Below are positions 39,812-54,500 of a stretch of DNA of 64,000 nt, piece by piece. The notes beneath the pieces are model-generated. The model saw only the letters and a program-made list of their open reading frames with translations. It had not been told where the DNA came from and did not search any database. The stretch comes from Scenedesmus sp. ARA3 (taxonomy: Eukaryota; Chlorophyta; Chlorophyceae; Sphaeropleales; Scenedesmaceae), in contig RWJK01001900.1 of assembly GCA_004335835.1 (NCBI GenBank), forward strand, positions 54,691 to 118,690. The letters are read 5' to 3'. The translations under genes and the position numbers were made by a program. Position 1 is the stretch's first letter, and each line of letters starts with the position of its first letter.

Positions 39812-42158
39812 ATGGCCCTCTTCGCTTTCTCGCTGCTGCGCCGTACACTTCAGCGCGTCAGAGCGCGCGGTTCACAGATCATGTTTCAAACACGATTGCT
39901 CAAGACAGAGCTCGGCTGCTCTCGACCTCTTACAGTCACTGATGCACAGAAGCACGAAACTAGCACAGTCTGCAATAGCAAGACTTCACAGCTCCAGACC
40001 TGCACCACCGCTAGCCCGCACAGGATGTTGTCTGCTGCTGATAACGCGGAGCACGCAACATTAGCTGCAGCAAACCAGGCAGCGCTACAAACAGCAGCAG
40101 CTGCTGTCATGCCAGCAACTGCCATTGGTGAGCAACGATTGTGCCACACAGATTATGCTGCATGCAACATTGCCAGACCATGTTGGACGGCGCAGAATCA
40201 AGCTCCCAGCTCAGATTCACACACAGCAACAACGCCGCCCAGCTCTAGCAGCCCCTGCCGGCAAGCAAGCAACAATGGATCACAACTGCTTTTGCCTTCG
40301 TGCAGGTGCGCGCCTGAGCCGGCCGCTGCTGCTGGTGTCTGATCTGGATGATACGCTGCTGCCCTGCAAGCTGCCACAGCTGCCGCAGCACGAGCAGGCT
40401 GCTGCTGCTTTCAGGGACGTGTGGAACAGGAGCAGGGCGCTGGGGCTGTCCTGCAAGTTTGTCATCAATACGGGCAGGTAGGGTTGTATGGTTGTGCATG
40501 GCTCAGCCACCTGTCATAGGTGAATTCAAGTCTGCATGTTATGCTTCTGCTGCTGTGGAGGTTGCTCGGACGCATTGGCTAGATGCACACAGCCAGCCAG
40601 CGCCTGCATCTCCACACACACCGGTCTGCGCAACTTTTGCCATTGAAGCATCACCCGAGGACCTGGGCATGCTGCAGGCAACTGCGACCAACTGCCTGAT
40701 TGTACAACAAATGGCTGAGTTCAACATCCTGTTTTCAATGCTTGCAGGACGCTGCCACTGTTTGAGGAGGCCTGGGCAGGTCAGGGTGCGCGGCTGATGC
40801 CGCAGCCGGATGCAGTCGTCACTGGCGTGGGCACACGCATCCACCACAACACCGCGCAAGGTGACCATGCATGAAGCGGAAGATGCTGAACAGGCGTGAT
40901 TCTGCAGCAACACAGCTGCGGCTGAAGCACACCCAGCGGGCCAGCCCACAGCAGACTGCTGTGTTTACAGCTACCTGTGTGTCGCTTGCAGTGCCATGCC
41001 AGCAGCCGCCCTGCCATGCTGTGCTGCTCCTGCTGCTGCAGGCTGGCAGGAAGACGTCACATGGAGGGCGCGCATGGATGAAGGCTGGAACAGCGCAGCA
41101 GCCAAGGCTGCCATGGATGCAGTGGTGCAGCACTTTGGCGGCACCAGGTGAGTGCTGCTGCTTCAAGGAGCTGCTGCATGTTTGCTGAGTCTCAGGTATC
41201 TTACGTACGGCAGGCGTGCAGGATGTACATGTATATGGATCTCTGGGTCTCCCTGTTATTATGTTTCCTTGCTGTCTACTTGCTGGCACTGTGCAGCTAT
41301 CCCATTATCTGCCTGTTTGCCTGCGCATTGCCTGCTTCCTGCCCGTGCAGCGTGGTGTATCGCGATGCAGCTGAAATGCATGAGCACAAGCTGACAGTGC
41401 TGTACAAGTCGGAGCTGCAGCAGGCGCTGCTGCCGCTGCTGCGGCAGCAGCTGCAGCAGGCTGGCCTGCGTGCAACCGTGATAGAAGGCAACAGTGGTGA
41501 GGCGTGTTGTTTGAATGCCTTGCCAAGGTGCATGTGGAGACATGCTTCAGCCGATGAGATCTGGTGGGGGGAGCTTGCATTGTGTGTCAGCAGCAGGTGC
41601 GTAGTTGCTGAGCTGCTGATGCTTCAGATCACTCACGGCTGTGTTACAACCCTTGCGCTGCCATGCTGCTGCTGTTGCTGCTACTTCTGCTGCTGCTGCT
41701 GCTGATGCTGCTGCTGCTGCTACCTTCCCTGTCACTGCTGCTGCAGCGGGGCCCTGGCGCTTCATCGACCTGCTTCCGCAGCATGCAGGCAAGGGTACAG
41801 CCATGCAGCATGTCATGCAGCATTACGGCTTCGACGCAGCATCGACAGTGGCTGCGGGCGACTCTGCCAACGACCTGCTGATGCTGCAGCAGGTGCGCCT
41901 ACTTCGTGTGTCCGCGCCTGTGTGCATGATCCCTTCTGCTGATGCTTTAGCTGCACACTGCTGTTCGGTGCTGTGAGCCTTGCCTGTAGGTAACACACGT
42001 GCTGCCAACTTGCATGCAATTGTGCTGCTGCTGCTGCTGCTGCTGCTGCTGCAGGCCCGCACCAGCATCATTGTGGGCAACAGTGCACCAGAAGTCAAAT
42101 CATGGGCAGCAGGCGCTCAACAAGCACACCAACAGCTGCACCACCTGCACCCAAACCC

Positions 42159-42192
<34 letters not shown>

Positions 42193-42285
42193 TACTGCGA
42201 CAGCCCGCACGTGTATGTGGCAAAGGCCTCAGTGGCTGCAGGGGTGCTGGAAGGATTGCAGGCTCTAGGCTTCCTGCAGCAGTGA
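39812..42285 (+). CDS. HAD phosphatase, sucrose-6-phosphate phosphatase-like
   Basis: Seven exons (39812-40127, 40306-40477, 40748-40860, 41042-41147, 41351-41496, 41747-41892, 42055-42285) give 409 aa in phase. HAD motif I is LLLVSDLDDTLL (D118 nucleophile, D120 acid), motif II FVINTGR, then VTGVGTRIH, a C2-type cap with HKLTVLYKSELQQ, DLLPQHAGKGTA with the motif III Lys, motif IV VAAGDSANDLLML, and IIVGNSAPEVKSW with VAKASVAAGVLEGLQALGFL. This is the S6PP/Cof-type branch, whose members dephosphorylate sucrose-6-phosphate or similar sugar phosphates; sucrose synthesis is the likely pathway, but other glycosides are possible. The C-terminal extra domain of land-plant SPP is absent. The first 100 residues, Arg/Ser/Thr-rich, look like a transit peptide. 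A (CAG)n run adds a Gln stretch near residue 375. Confidence 0.82.
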
Positions 42286-43350
42286 CGGTGACCCAGACAC
42301 CATGCAGTGCATTCAATGCCCCAGTGGAGCTGCAATTGGACCATAGTGCTGCACACGGTTCTTATGAAGTGTGTGTGCAGCTCTCAGCCATTGTAACGAG
42401 ACATCTGTGCTTCCTTGGACTTGGAAGGGCTGGCCTGGTCACCAGCTGACCCCTGCAGTCGGCCTGAAGCCCCTTCGATCTATGACGTGTCCAGCGTTTG
42501 TACACCAGGCACCTACAGTGGAGCTTGCATATGCGGGGGCAGGAAGCTTTGCTGACCTTTCAAGGCAAGGCTTGCATGCGCTGATTGCGGCATAACAGTC
42601 ACTGAGAGGTTGACGGTTCACATCGCTAGGCATCCTCTTCTTCTGGTGGTGGCCTTGCATTGCACTTTGCATATGCTTTTGCTTGACACCAATTGTAACA
42701 AGCATTCTTATGCTTACACCCTTAACTGAGTGTGCTGCATCGCTGATGAGAGACATTGGTAACAGTAGGCCTGGCCGTAGGGGGGTTTTACTTCAGCATT
42801 AGAATTGCACAATTCTGCACAACTGTGGTCACAGTTTGCCCGTGGCAGCTCTGTGACCCTGCCACCTCAGGTGACCTGCACTGCATGCAGTCTGCACCCA
42901 TTCTTAACCAGATGTGCCGCAGCAGAAGCCTGTAAAATTAGAGTAATGATTGTAACCAAACTCTCGTGAGTAGATCAGATGAAAAGGCCGCGCATTCGAC
43001 AACCGCCCGCTACTCAAGGAAATGACACAGGTTCAAATTTGGTGAAAGCTTGATGGCTGAAGGGACACGGACGTACACAAAATTTCTTGAACTGACACCT
43101 AATCATATTAACCTGGTGCAGTTCAGTATCGAGGTGTGACTTTGCCGATGCCCCTGCTTGTTGTGTTTATCACCGATGCAAGCGGCTAAAAGCTGCTGCA
43201 AACAACTATTGTGATATAAACAACGGACTCTTTCGACAGTGCCACACACAGGATGCCTGGTCGCAGCCGAGAGGCAGCATGCACCTGTCAGGCAGCAATC
43301 AGCAGCGCAGCTGTTGTCCTCTGATGTGAAGTGCCACTGCAGCCACTGAC
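42286..43350. other. Intergenic, no gene recognised
   Basis: HAD phosphatase 3' UTR and upstream region of the giant kinase. The stretch 42770-43240 is AT-richer than the rest of the window and has no long open frame; it may be the kinase promoter. Confidence 0.5.
42392..42396 (+). terminator. Poly(A) signal TGTAA for the HAD phosphatase
   Basis: TGTAA 107 nt past the stop, with another at about 42692. Confidence 0.45.
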
Positions 43351-46300
43351 ATGGGGAAGGACGTGGCAGAGATAGTTCAGCTCAAGGGTTGCTTCAGCCT
43401 GCGGCCGCGGCGGCTCCCCACACTTGATGTGCTGACAGCAGCATCTGCAGCAGCAAAGGTCCTGCAAGTGAGCACCCCAACCACACAGCGAGCACCTTGA
43501 CTCACGTTACCTGAACTTGCAGCAACTGAATTTCCTCTGGAATTGTATCGGCATGATACTTGCCGGTACCTCGAGGCAACCTGTTGCAGCGCATAATGCT
43601 TGATTGCTGCCTGCCACTGCACAGGATGACAGCAACCCTGCTATGGTGTGGCTGGACTTGGAGCAGGAAGCTCTGTTCCTCACAGAACGGCAAGTGCCCC
43701 GGTACTCTTCAGCCATACAGCAGCAGCAGTACAGCAGCATCAGCTTGCTGTGCAAGCATGCAGCAATGTCAGCATGGAGCAGCTGTGTCGACATAACCCA
43801 ACACAGCATGCCAGCAACCTAGTATGTGGGATAATAGAACTTCATCCTAGCAACAATCAGGCTACCTGACAAGCGTACGGATGCACTGACAAAGTCCTAG
43901 CACAGACCACCTACACTGCAGCCCCTTCACTAGACCAGCCCAACTATGCACTGTGTCAACCCTGTCCTTTTGACATCATGGTGTGTGTGGTGTTGTTCTC
44001 TGCAGGTGGTCTGGTGATGTCGTCACGCAGCGCATGCCGCTGTCAGTTGAAGTCCAGCGCTTGCCCAAGCCAGTTGTTGTGTCAGCAGAGGTCAGCAACG
44101 TTTGGCTTTGCCAAATGTCAGCTGCTTGAGGCTGTCAACACTGCCTGAGCATGCCTGGCCTCAAACATAGCAGCTTCGTGCAAGCCTGTCACTTGATGAC
44201 TTCTCACACTGCACATGTGTTGCAAGCCTGCGCATACAGCAGTGCAACAAGTTTGGCGAGGCTTGGTTTTCAGCGCCGCTTGGATGGGCAGTTTGGCTGT
44301 TCAAGCAGGGCTGTGCTGTACATCATTGAGGCCGGCACATCCACACAGCAGCGCCGGCAACACGCGCCCACACGCAACTTGATGTCATCAGCCAACAGCT
44401 GCTGCATCTTAGTGCTTGTGCTGTTAATGTTTTCTTGCAGGAAACGGTTGTGGCGACAGCAGTGTTCCCGGACCGTGACTCTGTGGAGCTGTTTCTGAAG
44501 CTGAGCCTGCAGGTGCTGCAGGACTGGCTCAGCATACGGCAAGGTGAGCAGGCAATCAATGCGGCACTAAATGGTCGGATGGGCAGCACTTGGACAAGGA
44601 TGCAAGCATGAAACAGCTTGTGTGGTGTGCTTCTGTGCATGCACATGGCATGTGTGGTGCACATGGTTGTTCCCACAAATGTCATGGGCCTGCATATCGA
44701 TGCTTTCATAGTTGTACGTCCTGAAAGTCCAATGCCAAGCAGCACATGGTCGTCATGTGGAATGGCAGCAGGACCCTTCCTGTTGACAAGGGATAGCTGA
44801 CGCCTGATCTCTTGCTGCAGGTGCCTTGGGCCGCAACCTGCTGACGGCGCAGGGCCACTGGATACTGGGCTACCATGGGCAGGTGCGGGCAAAAATATTA
44901 ATCAAGACAAAACAGCTTTGCAGGCTTGTCACTATGTCAGTGTGGCACTTGAATCACATGCGTCGACACCCTTTCTGCTTTTCATGTGGTACAGTGCGCT
45001 TCTGTAAGTGTCTTGCTGCTCACCACAGCTAAGCAGTGTACATGAGGTGTGGTGATGGCTGGCCTACCCTGCATCGACATCTGGTCAGAACAAGTCACAT
45101 AAAGCAATGTGCACTTCCGCCTTTGCAGGCACTTAGGCTGCTCTGCCCTGGCGCTGAAGTGGCTGGGCTGCTGCGCCTCAACCTAAGCAGGCCAGGCATT
45201 GAGCTGCTGGTAGCGCAGGCCAAAGGACCTGTCAAGTGAGTAAGCGGGACAGGTCACTGCCTGGACCTGCTCACAGCCCCAGTACGACATGCACGTGTAT
45301 TATCATGACAGCTGTTCTTGTATATCTAGGCAGCCTGCATTTGTTTAGTATTTGCTGTGCAGCTTGCTTTCAAGCTCACCTCACTGCTGCGCTCGCGCTG
45401 CTGCAATGCATCTTGCAGGACGGAGGTTGTGAGCTCACTTCAGCTGGCAGGCAAGGCCTTGAAAAAGCATGCACACGCCAGGCGCCTCAACAAGGCAGTG
45501 CAGCAAAGCATCCAGAGCCTGCAGCCATGCCCGCAGAGCCTGCAACAGCTGAAGAGCCGGCTGGATGCTAGTGCGCGCGGCCCTCAGGCTGCTGCCAACA
45601 TGTGAGTTGCAGCCAAGTTTCTGGCTTTCTTGACTCGCTGGGCCTTGCCAGCATAGCATCTAATGTGGCATTAACCAGGGCAACAACATGCAAGCAGGAG
45701 ACGGCATGACTTCGGTCTGTGGCTGTTGTGTATGGCGGCCCTCGTGTTAAATCGACACAGAAGAATGACGTGCTGGTGCTGTATGCGCTGCAGGCAATCC
45801 TGGCTGGATGGCGGCATCATTGCAGCGCTTGTGGATTGCGCTGCAGCACTACCAGCAATCAGCAGCTTGCAGCAGCTGCGGCAGCAGCATGAGGCTGCTG
45901 AGGTTCTTCGCAGCGTCAGCGACTGCATGTCTGTGGTGCTGCTGCATGCTGAGCAGCAGGCAGCGCCACAGGCACGCCTCATGCTGGACTGCATTACTCG
46001 CAGCTTGTGGGGCACTCAGTCCCAGGCGCTGAACGCAGCGCAGTTGCTAGGCAGCATGCTGCAGGAGCTGACGCCGGGCACCAGCCAGCTGGGGCAGCTG
46101 ATGCAGCAGGTTAGTGGGGAAGACGCTGCTGACAAGCCGGGCACAAGGATGCACAGCTGATGACAACCTGCATTCAATCAGCTGAACACAGTTGCTGGCA
46201 GCAGGTGCACCATAATACATTGTTTGAATGATTTGGTTTGCAAGCTGTGCACAATCTACATGGTGACTGCTAGGCACTAAACGACCAGGCTTGCCTGTTT

Positions 46301-48552
46301 GCCATCGCAGGTGTGCCAGGATGCTGTGCTGCTGCAGCAGTTGCAGCAGTGCTACAGTGCCTTGCTGCCTACCCTGCGCACCGCACAGGGGTGTGCACCA
46401 GTGTCAAGTGAGTAAATGCGCACATGCATGTGCACCACAACGTACTCCTTCCCATGCTCAGCCAGCCCTCTAAGGCTTATGGCTGCAATCTGTTCATGCA
46501 GCTGGACTGAACTCGTGCTGGTGCCGCCGTGCATGCACCGCTGATGTCCAACTAAATGCATGTTGTGCTGTTGCTGGCTGCTCCGCAGGCGGCCCATGGT
46601 CCCACCCTGTGACGTGGGGCCTTGAACCAGACGATGACTCAGCTGCTGACACCTCTGGCCACGCCACATCTGTGCAAGCAACAGCAGCAAGCGCTGATGG
46701 CACAAGCAGTCCGCTGAGGCGGCCTGTCGTCCCCAGGTTATCACTGCCCACCTCACTACCAGCTACCCCGCAGGTTCACCTCACACGGTCGATACGGCTG
46801 TCATGCAGGACCAGCGATGCGGCCAGTGACTGTAGCGGTGTGCGCCAGGCAGCAGGCGTGCAGCCCGGCAGCGCGATATCTTTTGTGGCAGCATTGCAGC
46901 AGCTGGGCCACAGCTGCGGCGAGAGTGTCATGGCAGCAGACCTGGCGGCCTTTGTCACTCACAAGCTGCTGCATGCCAGCGACGTGGAAGGCTCCCGGCA
47001 GCAGGGCAAGCACAGCGGGGCAGGTGAGCAGCAGTCACGTGCATTTTGACACCGCCTGCAACAGTTAGACGTGTATGTCATGCTGCTGTGTATGCACACC
47101 AGCAGGCATGCTGCCTGTGGATGTACTGGTATTAGGTTGAGCCAAAGCTCTCCAGCAGAGGATAGCATGCATGTCTGCTGCCTGCTTAGCCTGCAAGGCA
47201 TGAACTTACCATCAAACTGCACGTGTGTTGCCTCATGCTGCAGGCCATCTGGCAGGGGCAGCTGCACAGAGTCAGCCTCCATGCAAGCAGGAACCGCCTC
47301 TGCAGGAGCAGCTGCAAAAGCTGCCGCAACCCCTGCAGCTGCAGGCGCACCTGCTGCAGTGCATGCACCTGATCGTGCAGCAACTGCCAGCAGGTGCCCC
47401 ACTGCCTCGCAGCCTAGGCCATGCGCTGCTGGAGCACTTGCTGCTGCCGCGGTCACTGCTGCAGCAGCAGCTGGGGCAATCGCAGCAGTCAGAGCAGGCG
47501 CTGGAACTGTGGGCACAGCAGCAGCAGCATCTCAGCATGCAGGTGAGCAAGCTGTAGCTGCACAGCATTATGTCTGCTATGTATCTGCCTTCATCAAAAG
47601 GTGATCATTGATCATACACATCCACTTGAGTGTTCTTGGTTGTTCTGTACTTGTTTCTCAAAAGAGTAGGCCGTAGTAGGCCTAGGCACTAAACGTAGTA
47701 ATGTAATGATGGCGTGCCACTGCTGCCATGTTGCTGCGCTCGCAGCTGCTGGCGCGCTGCAGCCAGCCGCCCCGCTGCCAGCATCTGCTTGCTGCTGACA
47801 GCGGCGCATGCAACCTTTCTGGTAGCAACCTGCTGGGGCAGTTCAGGCAGCGGCTGCTGGACATATGCGGCAGCAGAAGGCCAGGTACGCATGGTTTGAA
47901 GCAGCTGGTCGCAGCGGCTGTTTCTGTGCTTGATCTGCAACAGCTTTGTGCCCGATGCTGCTCAGCACATAACTGCTTTGAAGTTTGCTAGGCTTGTGCA
48001 TTTCACGTCCTTGCAACTTTTACTTAAGAACAGCGGCTTGGCTGCAAGGTTCTGCATGCAGACCATCACACTCACTTTGTGTCTGCTATGCCGCAGGTGG
48101 CAGCAGCAGCGTGTACGAGGAGTGCCGCGATGTGCTGCTGCTTCTGCATGGCTACCTGCGCACCGCAGCCAGGCCACACATAGCTGAGGCGGCATGCGTT
48201 GAGATGGGCCGCGCCTTGGCGCAGGTGGAGCATGTGCTGCGGGCCAGCAGGGTGTCACTGTGGGCCTGGCCAGCAGTGCAAGCCATGGATGCGCTGGTGC
48301 AGGTGTATGCGGAGCTTGCGCAGCAGGTGCGGCACATCTCTGCCTCAAGGTGCATGTGGCGCAATTATACCAGCTGACAGTGGCGGCGGCACCTTTTCAT
48401 GCGCCCCAGCCACGGCCGACCACCCAGTTATGTGTTACTGCATGTGCGCTTGAAGGTTGCGATTTGCCAGGTTGTGAAGTCGTGTTGCTGGAGGCGGCAG
48501 TTCCGCTGTCCACCTCTCTGGTACGTCGCTGATGACAACTACCTCCCGCTGC

Positions 48553-48586
<34 letters not shown>

Positions 48587-51500
48587 GTTGCAGGTTGCAT
48601 CGCCTCTTGCAGTCAGCCACCTGCTGCAGATGCTGGGCAGCCAGCAGGCAGGCGGCAGCAACAGCAGCAGCTTAGCCGGGGCAGCATCGTACAGCTCCGA
48701 TGGCACTGCAGCAGCGCTGCTGCCATCAGACACGCTGCAGCTTGTGCTGGACGTCTTGCAGCAGCGGCTGCCGGCTGGTCATGCAAGCGCTCGCGGCAGC
48801 TATGCTGGGGAGGGAACTCGCGGATCTGCTGCAGCAGCCGGGGGTTATGTGCATGGTACCGCAAGCGCCTGTTCCTCTGGCGCTGGCAGCAGCACACCTG
48901 CAGCATCTAGCTCCAGGCTAGGTGCAGCGCGGCAAGCTGAGGGAGCACTGGAAGGGCCTTCTGGCGAGGCAGCGCAGGGCAACAGCATCAAAGCGCACTG
49001 CTGGCAGCTGCTGGCAGCGGTGCTGCAGCTGGCAGCGCAGTGGCATGCTAGCAGGCCAGGTGAGGCTGATCATGCAGCATTTGCAAAACAAAATTATTGA
49101 AACTCAAGTCTTCGACTTGCAATGATGGAGCAGCATTCAACAACAGGGTGCATTACAGCAACCACACCATGGACAGCTCCCTGGCACCTATCTTGTAGTC
49201 ACCGCACATTCATTGCTGCTGCTGTTTGCGCAGACACAGCAGATGCCTTATCCACAACCAGCAGCCTGAGTTGGTATGCCGCAAGCAGCAGCGCGCGCCG
49301 CACCAGCAGCATGAGTATGGACCCGCAGCTGCAGAAGCAGCAGCATGCAGTCGCTAGGCTTGGCAGCAACCTGGGCAGCAGTGCACGCAGCAGCAGCGGG
49401 GGCTTGGACGCCTGTATCGGCGATGAACATGTCACAGGTGTCACGATGCTCTCTGGCGAGTCTCAGAGGCGTCAGGGGCAGCTCATGTCCATGCAGCCAG
49501 CCGCAGGCGGTGGTCACTGTAATGCTGAAGTACAGTGTGCCCCGGGCACCGCAGCTGCAGGCAGCAGCAGCAGCACCCCAGCGCCGGCCGGCAGGTGTAC
49601 TACCCTGCAGCTAGACACAGTTGGTTTGCTGGCAGGCACGCATCGATCTGTATCTGCAGAGGCAGCTTCAGCAGGCAACGCAGCAGGGCAGGCTGGCAGG
49701 GAGGCTCTGCGGCTGCTGGTGGACCTGCTGCTGCGGCAACGGGGCGGCAGGGCGTATGCAGTGGCACAGCTCGATGAGCTGGACGGCAGCCCTGCGGCAC
49801 TGCCTCTGCAGATAGAGGTGAGTGTGCTGCGCTTTAGAAGAAGATTGATGGTGCAGCTGTGTCTCAAAAGACGGCAAGCCAGCAGATTGTGGGTGTGCAG
49901 AGGTATACATGTCTTGCGCCAAGTAGACAACAAGCCTGGATTTGCAGTAGCTTCTACCACCCAGCTGTCCACACCTGCTGCTATGTCACCCGTGCCTGCA
50001 GGTGCTCAACTTCATCGCGTCCGCGTTTGACGTGCCCAACTCGTACCCTCTGGCAGTGCCGCAGCTAGCTGAGTTCTACGTGCACTACCACCTGCTGCAC
50101 TTCACGCGGCACTACTACAAGCTGCCGACTGCGCCAGGACAGACAGTGGCGGCCTGCAGCAAGGGCCACATCAGGGTGAGTCGTGTCTTGGGGTCGAAAC
50201 AGCTGGAGGCTGCACAGCTTGGTGGTTGGAGCATGCAATGCATCTAATAAATGGCGTTGCCCAGGCTTCTTCTGGTCGTTTGCGTTCTGTCCAGCATCCT
50301 ATCAGGTAAATACTCGCAACAACTGTGTTAAGCGCAGTAGCACGCATAAGGTGCCCCGACAGCACCACTGCACCCTACCACCATCAATCTGGACATGCTG
50401 ATTTATTCCCATCTGCAGGTGCTGCTGGCGCTGTGCCGCCACACTGGCGGCGCCAACCTGGTGCGGCGGCGCTTCCTGCAGCTCAAGGTGCTGGACTTCC
50501 TTATCCGCGAGCTCAGCCTGGAGCACTCGCTGCTCGGGCGGCAGCAGCAGCACGGCGCGGGCAGCAGCAGCTGCGCCACGACGCCAGCATCCACAGCACG
50601 CAGCAGCGCCAGGCACACGCTGCGTGGGCTGGCCGCCGCTGGGGAGGGTTGGACAGCAGCCACAGCAGCAGCAGCAGGTGGTTGTGCCTTGCAGGACGAG
50701 GCAGACGCTGCAGAGGATGTGCTCACTGAGCGCGGCCTGTCTAGCTTGAGCAGCTTTGGCGCCTCCCAGCAAGCTGAGCATGAGGAGCAGCACAGCGGCG
50801 CGGCCCCTGCTCCAGCAGCAGAGCAGCAGCAGTGTGTTGCCACAGCGGCCACAGACAGCTCAAAGCGGCGTGCAGATGCATGCAGCCCGCTGCCAGACCG
50901 CAAGCATGGCCGGCGGGAGCAGCCATATGTGTCTGCTGCTGCCAGGATGCCAGGCGGTGAGGCAGCTGCAGCCTGCGCTGTTGAGCAGGAGGTCACATGC
51001 GGCTTGCAGCAAGCAAGCTGCAAGGCAGCAGCTGCTGATGCTGAAGACAGCCCACCACACCTGCGCTCTGTGCAATCCAGGGTGCAGAAGTTTGAGGCAG
51101 CTGCAGCTGCAGCTCGGGCTAAGGCTGCAACAGCAGCCACGCCGCCAAAGCAGCCGAGGCGGCCTGGCAGCCCTGAGGAAGCTCTGCAGAATGGTGCTGG
51201 TGCAGCAGCAGCCAGCAGCCTGCCAGTATTGCGCATGCCTCAGCCACCTAGTGAGGGAGGGCCTGGGTTGGCTTTGGGGCCCAGGGCGCGTGCTGCTGAG
51301 AGCCTCCTGGCAGTGCGCAGCGGCAGGCTCAACAGCAGCAGCAGCACTGGTGGTAATGGCACTGCAGCACCCAGCAGTGGTGAGCCCACCACAGAGCAGC
51401 AGGCCAGCAGTGACTATGAGGATGATAGGGATCCGAGGGGCGACTGCTGCAGCAAGCCAGCTGCTCCGCTGCCAGACAGCAAGTCGCCTGTAAAGGAGAA

Positions 51501-54500
51501 AGTGGCATGGCAGCGGCTCGGCAGCAGCAGCGACGGCGGCAGCAGCAGCGGCGGCAGCAGCAGCCGCAGCTGGGACAGCTCAGCAGATACACGGCATTGC
51601 AGCGCTGTGCCTGACCGGCCCAGGGTGCCATCCTTGTCATTGGGCCTGCCACCCAGTCACGCTCCTGCAGCAGCAGCAGCACCAGCAGCAGCAGCACCAG
51701 CAGCAGCTGCTGTTTGTTCTGGCGCAGGAAATGAAGGTGGGGAGGGTAGTGGCGATGCCTACAGGCCAGGTTTTGATCTAGAAGAGGACTTTGAGCGCAT
51801 CATGGAAGAGGAGGAGGCAGGCGGGGAGGGCTTCTGGGATCTCAGCAGCGGCTGTGAGGATGATGGTGGCAGCGATTGCAGCAGCCTGATAGCAGCAGGC
51901 TACGATGAGTACGAAGAGGAGCAGGAAGAGCAGAAGCCTGCGCCACGCAAGAAGATGATGCTGCCGCCGCTGCGGTCAGCTGCTGCGCAGGGGCCGGACA
52001 GCAGTGCAATGCAGCGCAGCTGCAACGATATGGCACCACCTAGCAGCTCTGAGCAGCAGAATTTATTGGGTGGAGTGCACCGCGCAGTCGGCGCTGTAGC
52101 TGCAGCTGCTGTTGCTGAGGGTGCGCCTGTGCATACAGCAGGAGAGGCAGCAGCAGCAGCAGCAGGGCTAACGGCAGCTGGCGGCGGCGCTTCTGAGGAT
52201 GATGACGACAGCTGGTGTGAGGAGCAGCGGCTCGATGATGCTGTTGGCCTGCATGAAGAGGAGTATGGGCAGGAGCAGGGGCTGCAGGAGGAGCACGGCA
52301 GCGGCAGCTCACACAGCATCGCCAGGTGCGGACAGCAGTGCGGCAGCTCCTACATGTTCATTTGCATGCACACTTTGTGCAAAATAGGAGGCCGAGGGAT
52401 ACAAAGGAAAGGCACTGCTCGTCCACCAGTTCATGCATGAGCTGGCCAGCACCACTTGCTGTCAATTGCACTTGTTTCTTGCTGGGCGCTTCTTGCCAAG
52501 CTGCACTTTTACCTGGCATCGCCCACACAGCGCATGGCGTACCAATGCGTATACACTGCATCGGTGTGGCTTGCTGGCCTTGCCGCTTCACAGGAGCCCT
52601 GGTTGTTGCCAACTCCAAGTCGCGATCTTCGCCTAGGACCGGTCTTACACATCATCTTCTGTCTGTTTCTGCACTACTCTGCTACATAGGAGCCCTGGCA
52701 AGCGGGCGCTGGTGCCGCACCTCAACCTGCCCTCCAGCCAACACGCCATGCTGCAGCTTGCGTCCCCCAGCAGCAGCACAACATCTTCAGCACGATTCGC
52801 TGCTGCCCCCAGCCTGCTGGCTGCAGCCACACCCCTCGTGACCTCCCGCCCGCCCGCACATACACACGCAACCTCAAGCAGAGCTGCAGCAGACGCTCAC
52901 ACCACTCCGCAGCCTGCAGCAGCGGCGGCGGCGGCAGCGGCAGCTGGCGGCAGCACCTTGCGTGTACGGTACGAGTCACACAGGCGCAGCCGTGCGATGT
53001 ACGTTGACCGGGAGCTGCATGTGCTGTGCCTGGAGCTGGCCCTGCACCTGCTGAGCAGCCCATCCGGCATGCTGGACCCGCTGCAGCTGCCGCAGGACCC
53101 GTCAGGTGAGCGTCACACCTTCTTGAATGACAACCTACTTTGTGTGCATGTGAATCAAGAGCTGCAGCCGTCCAGGGTTGGACCCCCTGTCCAGATCACA
53201 AAAAATGCTGTAGCTTCATCAGTGCCGTAACCAGCGCGTACAAAACCTTTGGAGGGAGTGCGTTTCAAATGACGCTCGCCTCATCCACTGACTCGACCAT
53301 GTGACTATGCGCTGCTGTTGTACATGCAGACAATGCGCTCCAGCACAAGGTTCTGGTGCTGCTGGCGCACCTGTCGCAGCCGGAAAACGCACACATAGCG
53401 CAGGAGCTCGCCGACAGGGCGCACACACAGATGCAGCCGCCGGCGCAGCCAGCATGCAGCGCCCACAGCATCCCTGGTGCTGCTGCAGCATACAGCGACA
53501 GCGGCGCAGCAGTGCTGTCTGGCCTGGCTGCGTGCACGCTGCGCCTGCTGAAGCTGCTGTGCCCGGCGATGCTCGGGGCAGGCAGGCTGCAGCTGGTGGG
53601 GATGATCTCGCAGGGCGCATTCAGCGAAGTGCAGGCTGCCACGGTGAGTGCTGCACGGCATTGTCTTTGCATTTGACTAAGGAGACTAATATGGTTGCAC
53701 TGCTGCCAGCTTCACATCTGTGTGTGCAGATGCATCCAGCTTCTTGCACAAAGTACAGCGCGGCGTGCTTCGTTCAGTCGGCTGGCCTGGGCATGTTGGG
53801 CTGCATCATACGACTGACATGCTTGCTGCTGCACCCTCCTGCGCAGCTGCTGCAAGACGGCAAGCGCATCTCTGTGGCTGCCAAGCTGGTGGGCTCCGCT
53901 GAGAACGATGCGAGCTGCTTTGAGCGTGTCCACAATGAGGTGAGCTGGCTGGCTGGCTGGCAGCTGCATCCTCATTGATACGCATTTATAGAAGGCCGCC
54001 ATGCCACGCACAAGCCGTCTGCATGACACCATCACAACGTGTGCAGCGTCACATACCCCACAACAGGTTGTACAAGGTTGTATTGAGACCAAGCATGTGT
54101 TATGTGTGCACTGCACCGTATGCCGTCAGCAACCAGGCAGCAGACCCCCGCACCACCCCAAAGGACACCAGTACAAACGCTCGCACTGCTGCCCGTTTGC
54201 AACAACCAAACAGGTGGCCATTCTTGAGAGCCTGCGAGGCCATGCATGCGTGGTGCCGTTACTGGACTATGGCGTGCTGGGTGGCAGCAGAAACAACGGC
54301 CTGGATCCGCTGCACCAGCAACAGCAGCAGCAGCCGCAGTGGGTGTTGGTGTTCCCTCGCTACTCCGGGTCGCTGCGCGCCTGGCGGCAGGCGCGGGGCG
54401 CAGGCCTGCGGCAGCAGGAAGTGGAGCTGTACCTGCGCGTGTTCCTGCAGGTGGGCGCAGCAGTGAGGCAACAGCAAGTGAACAAGGACAGAAAAACCTG

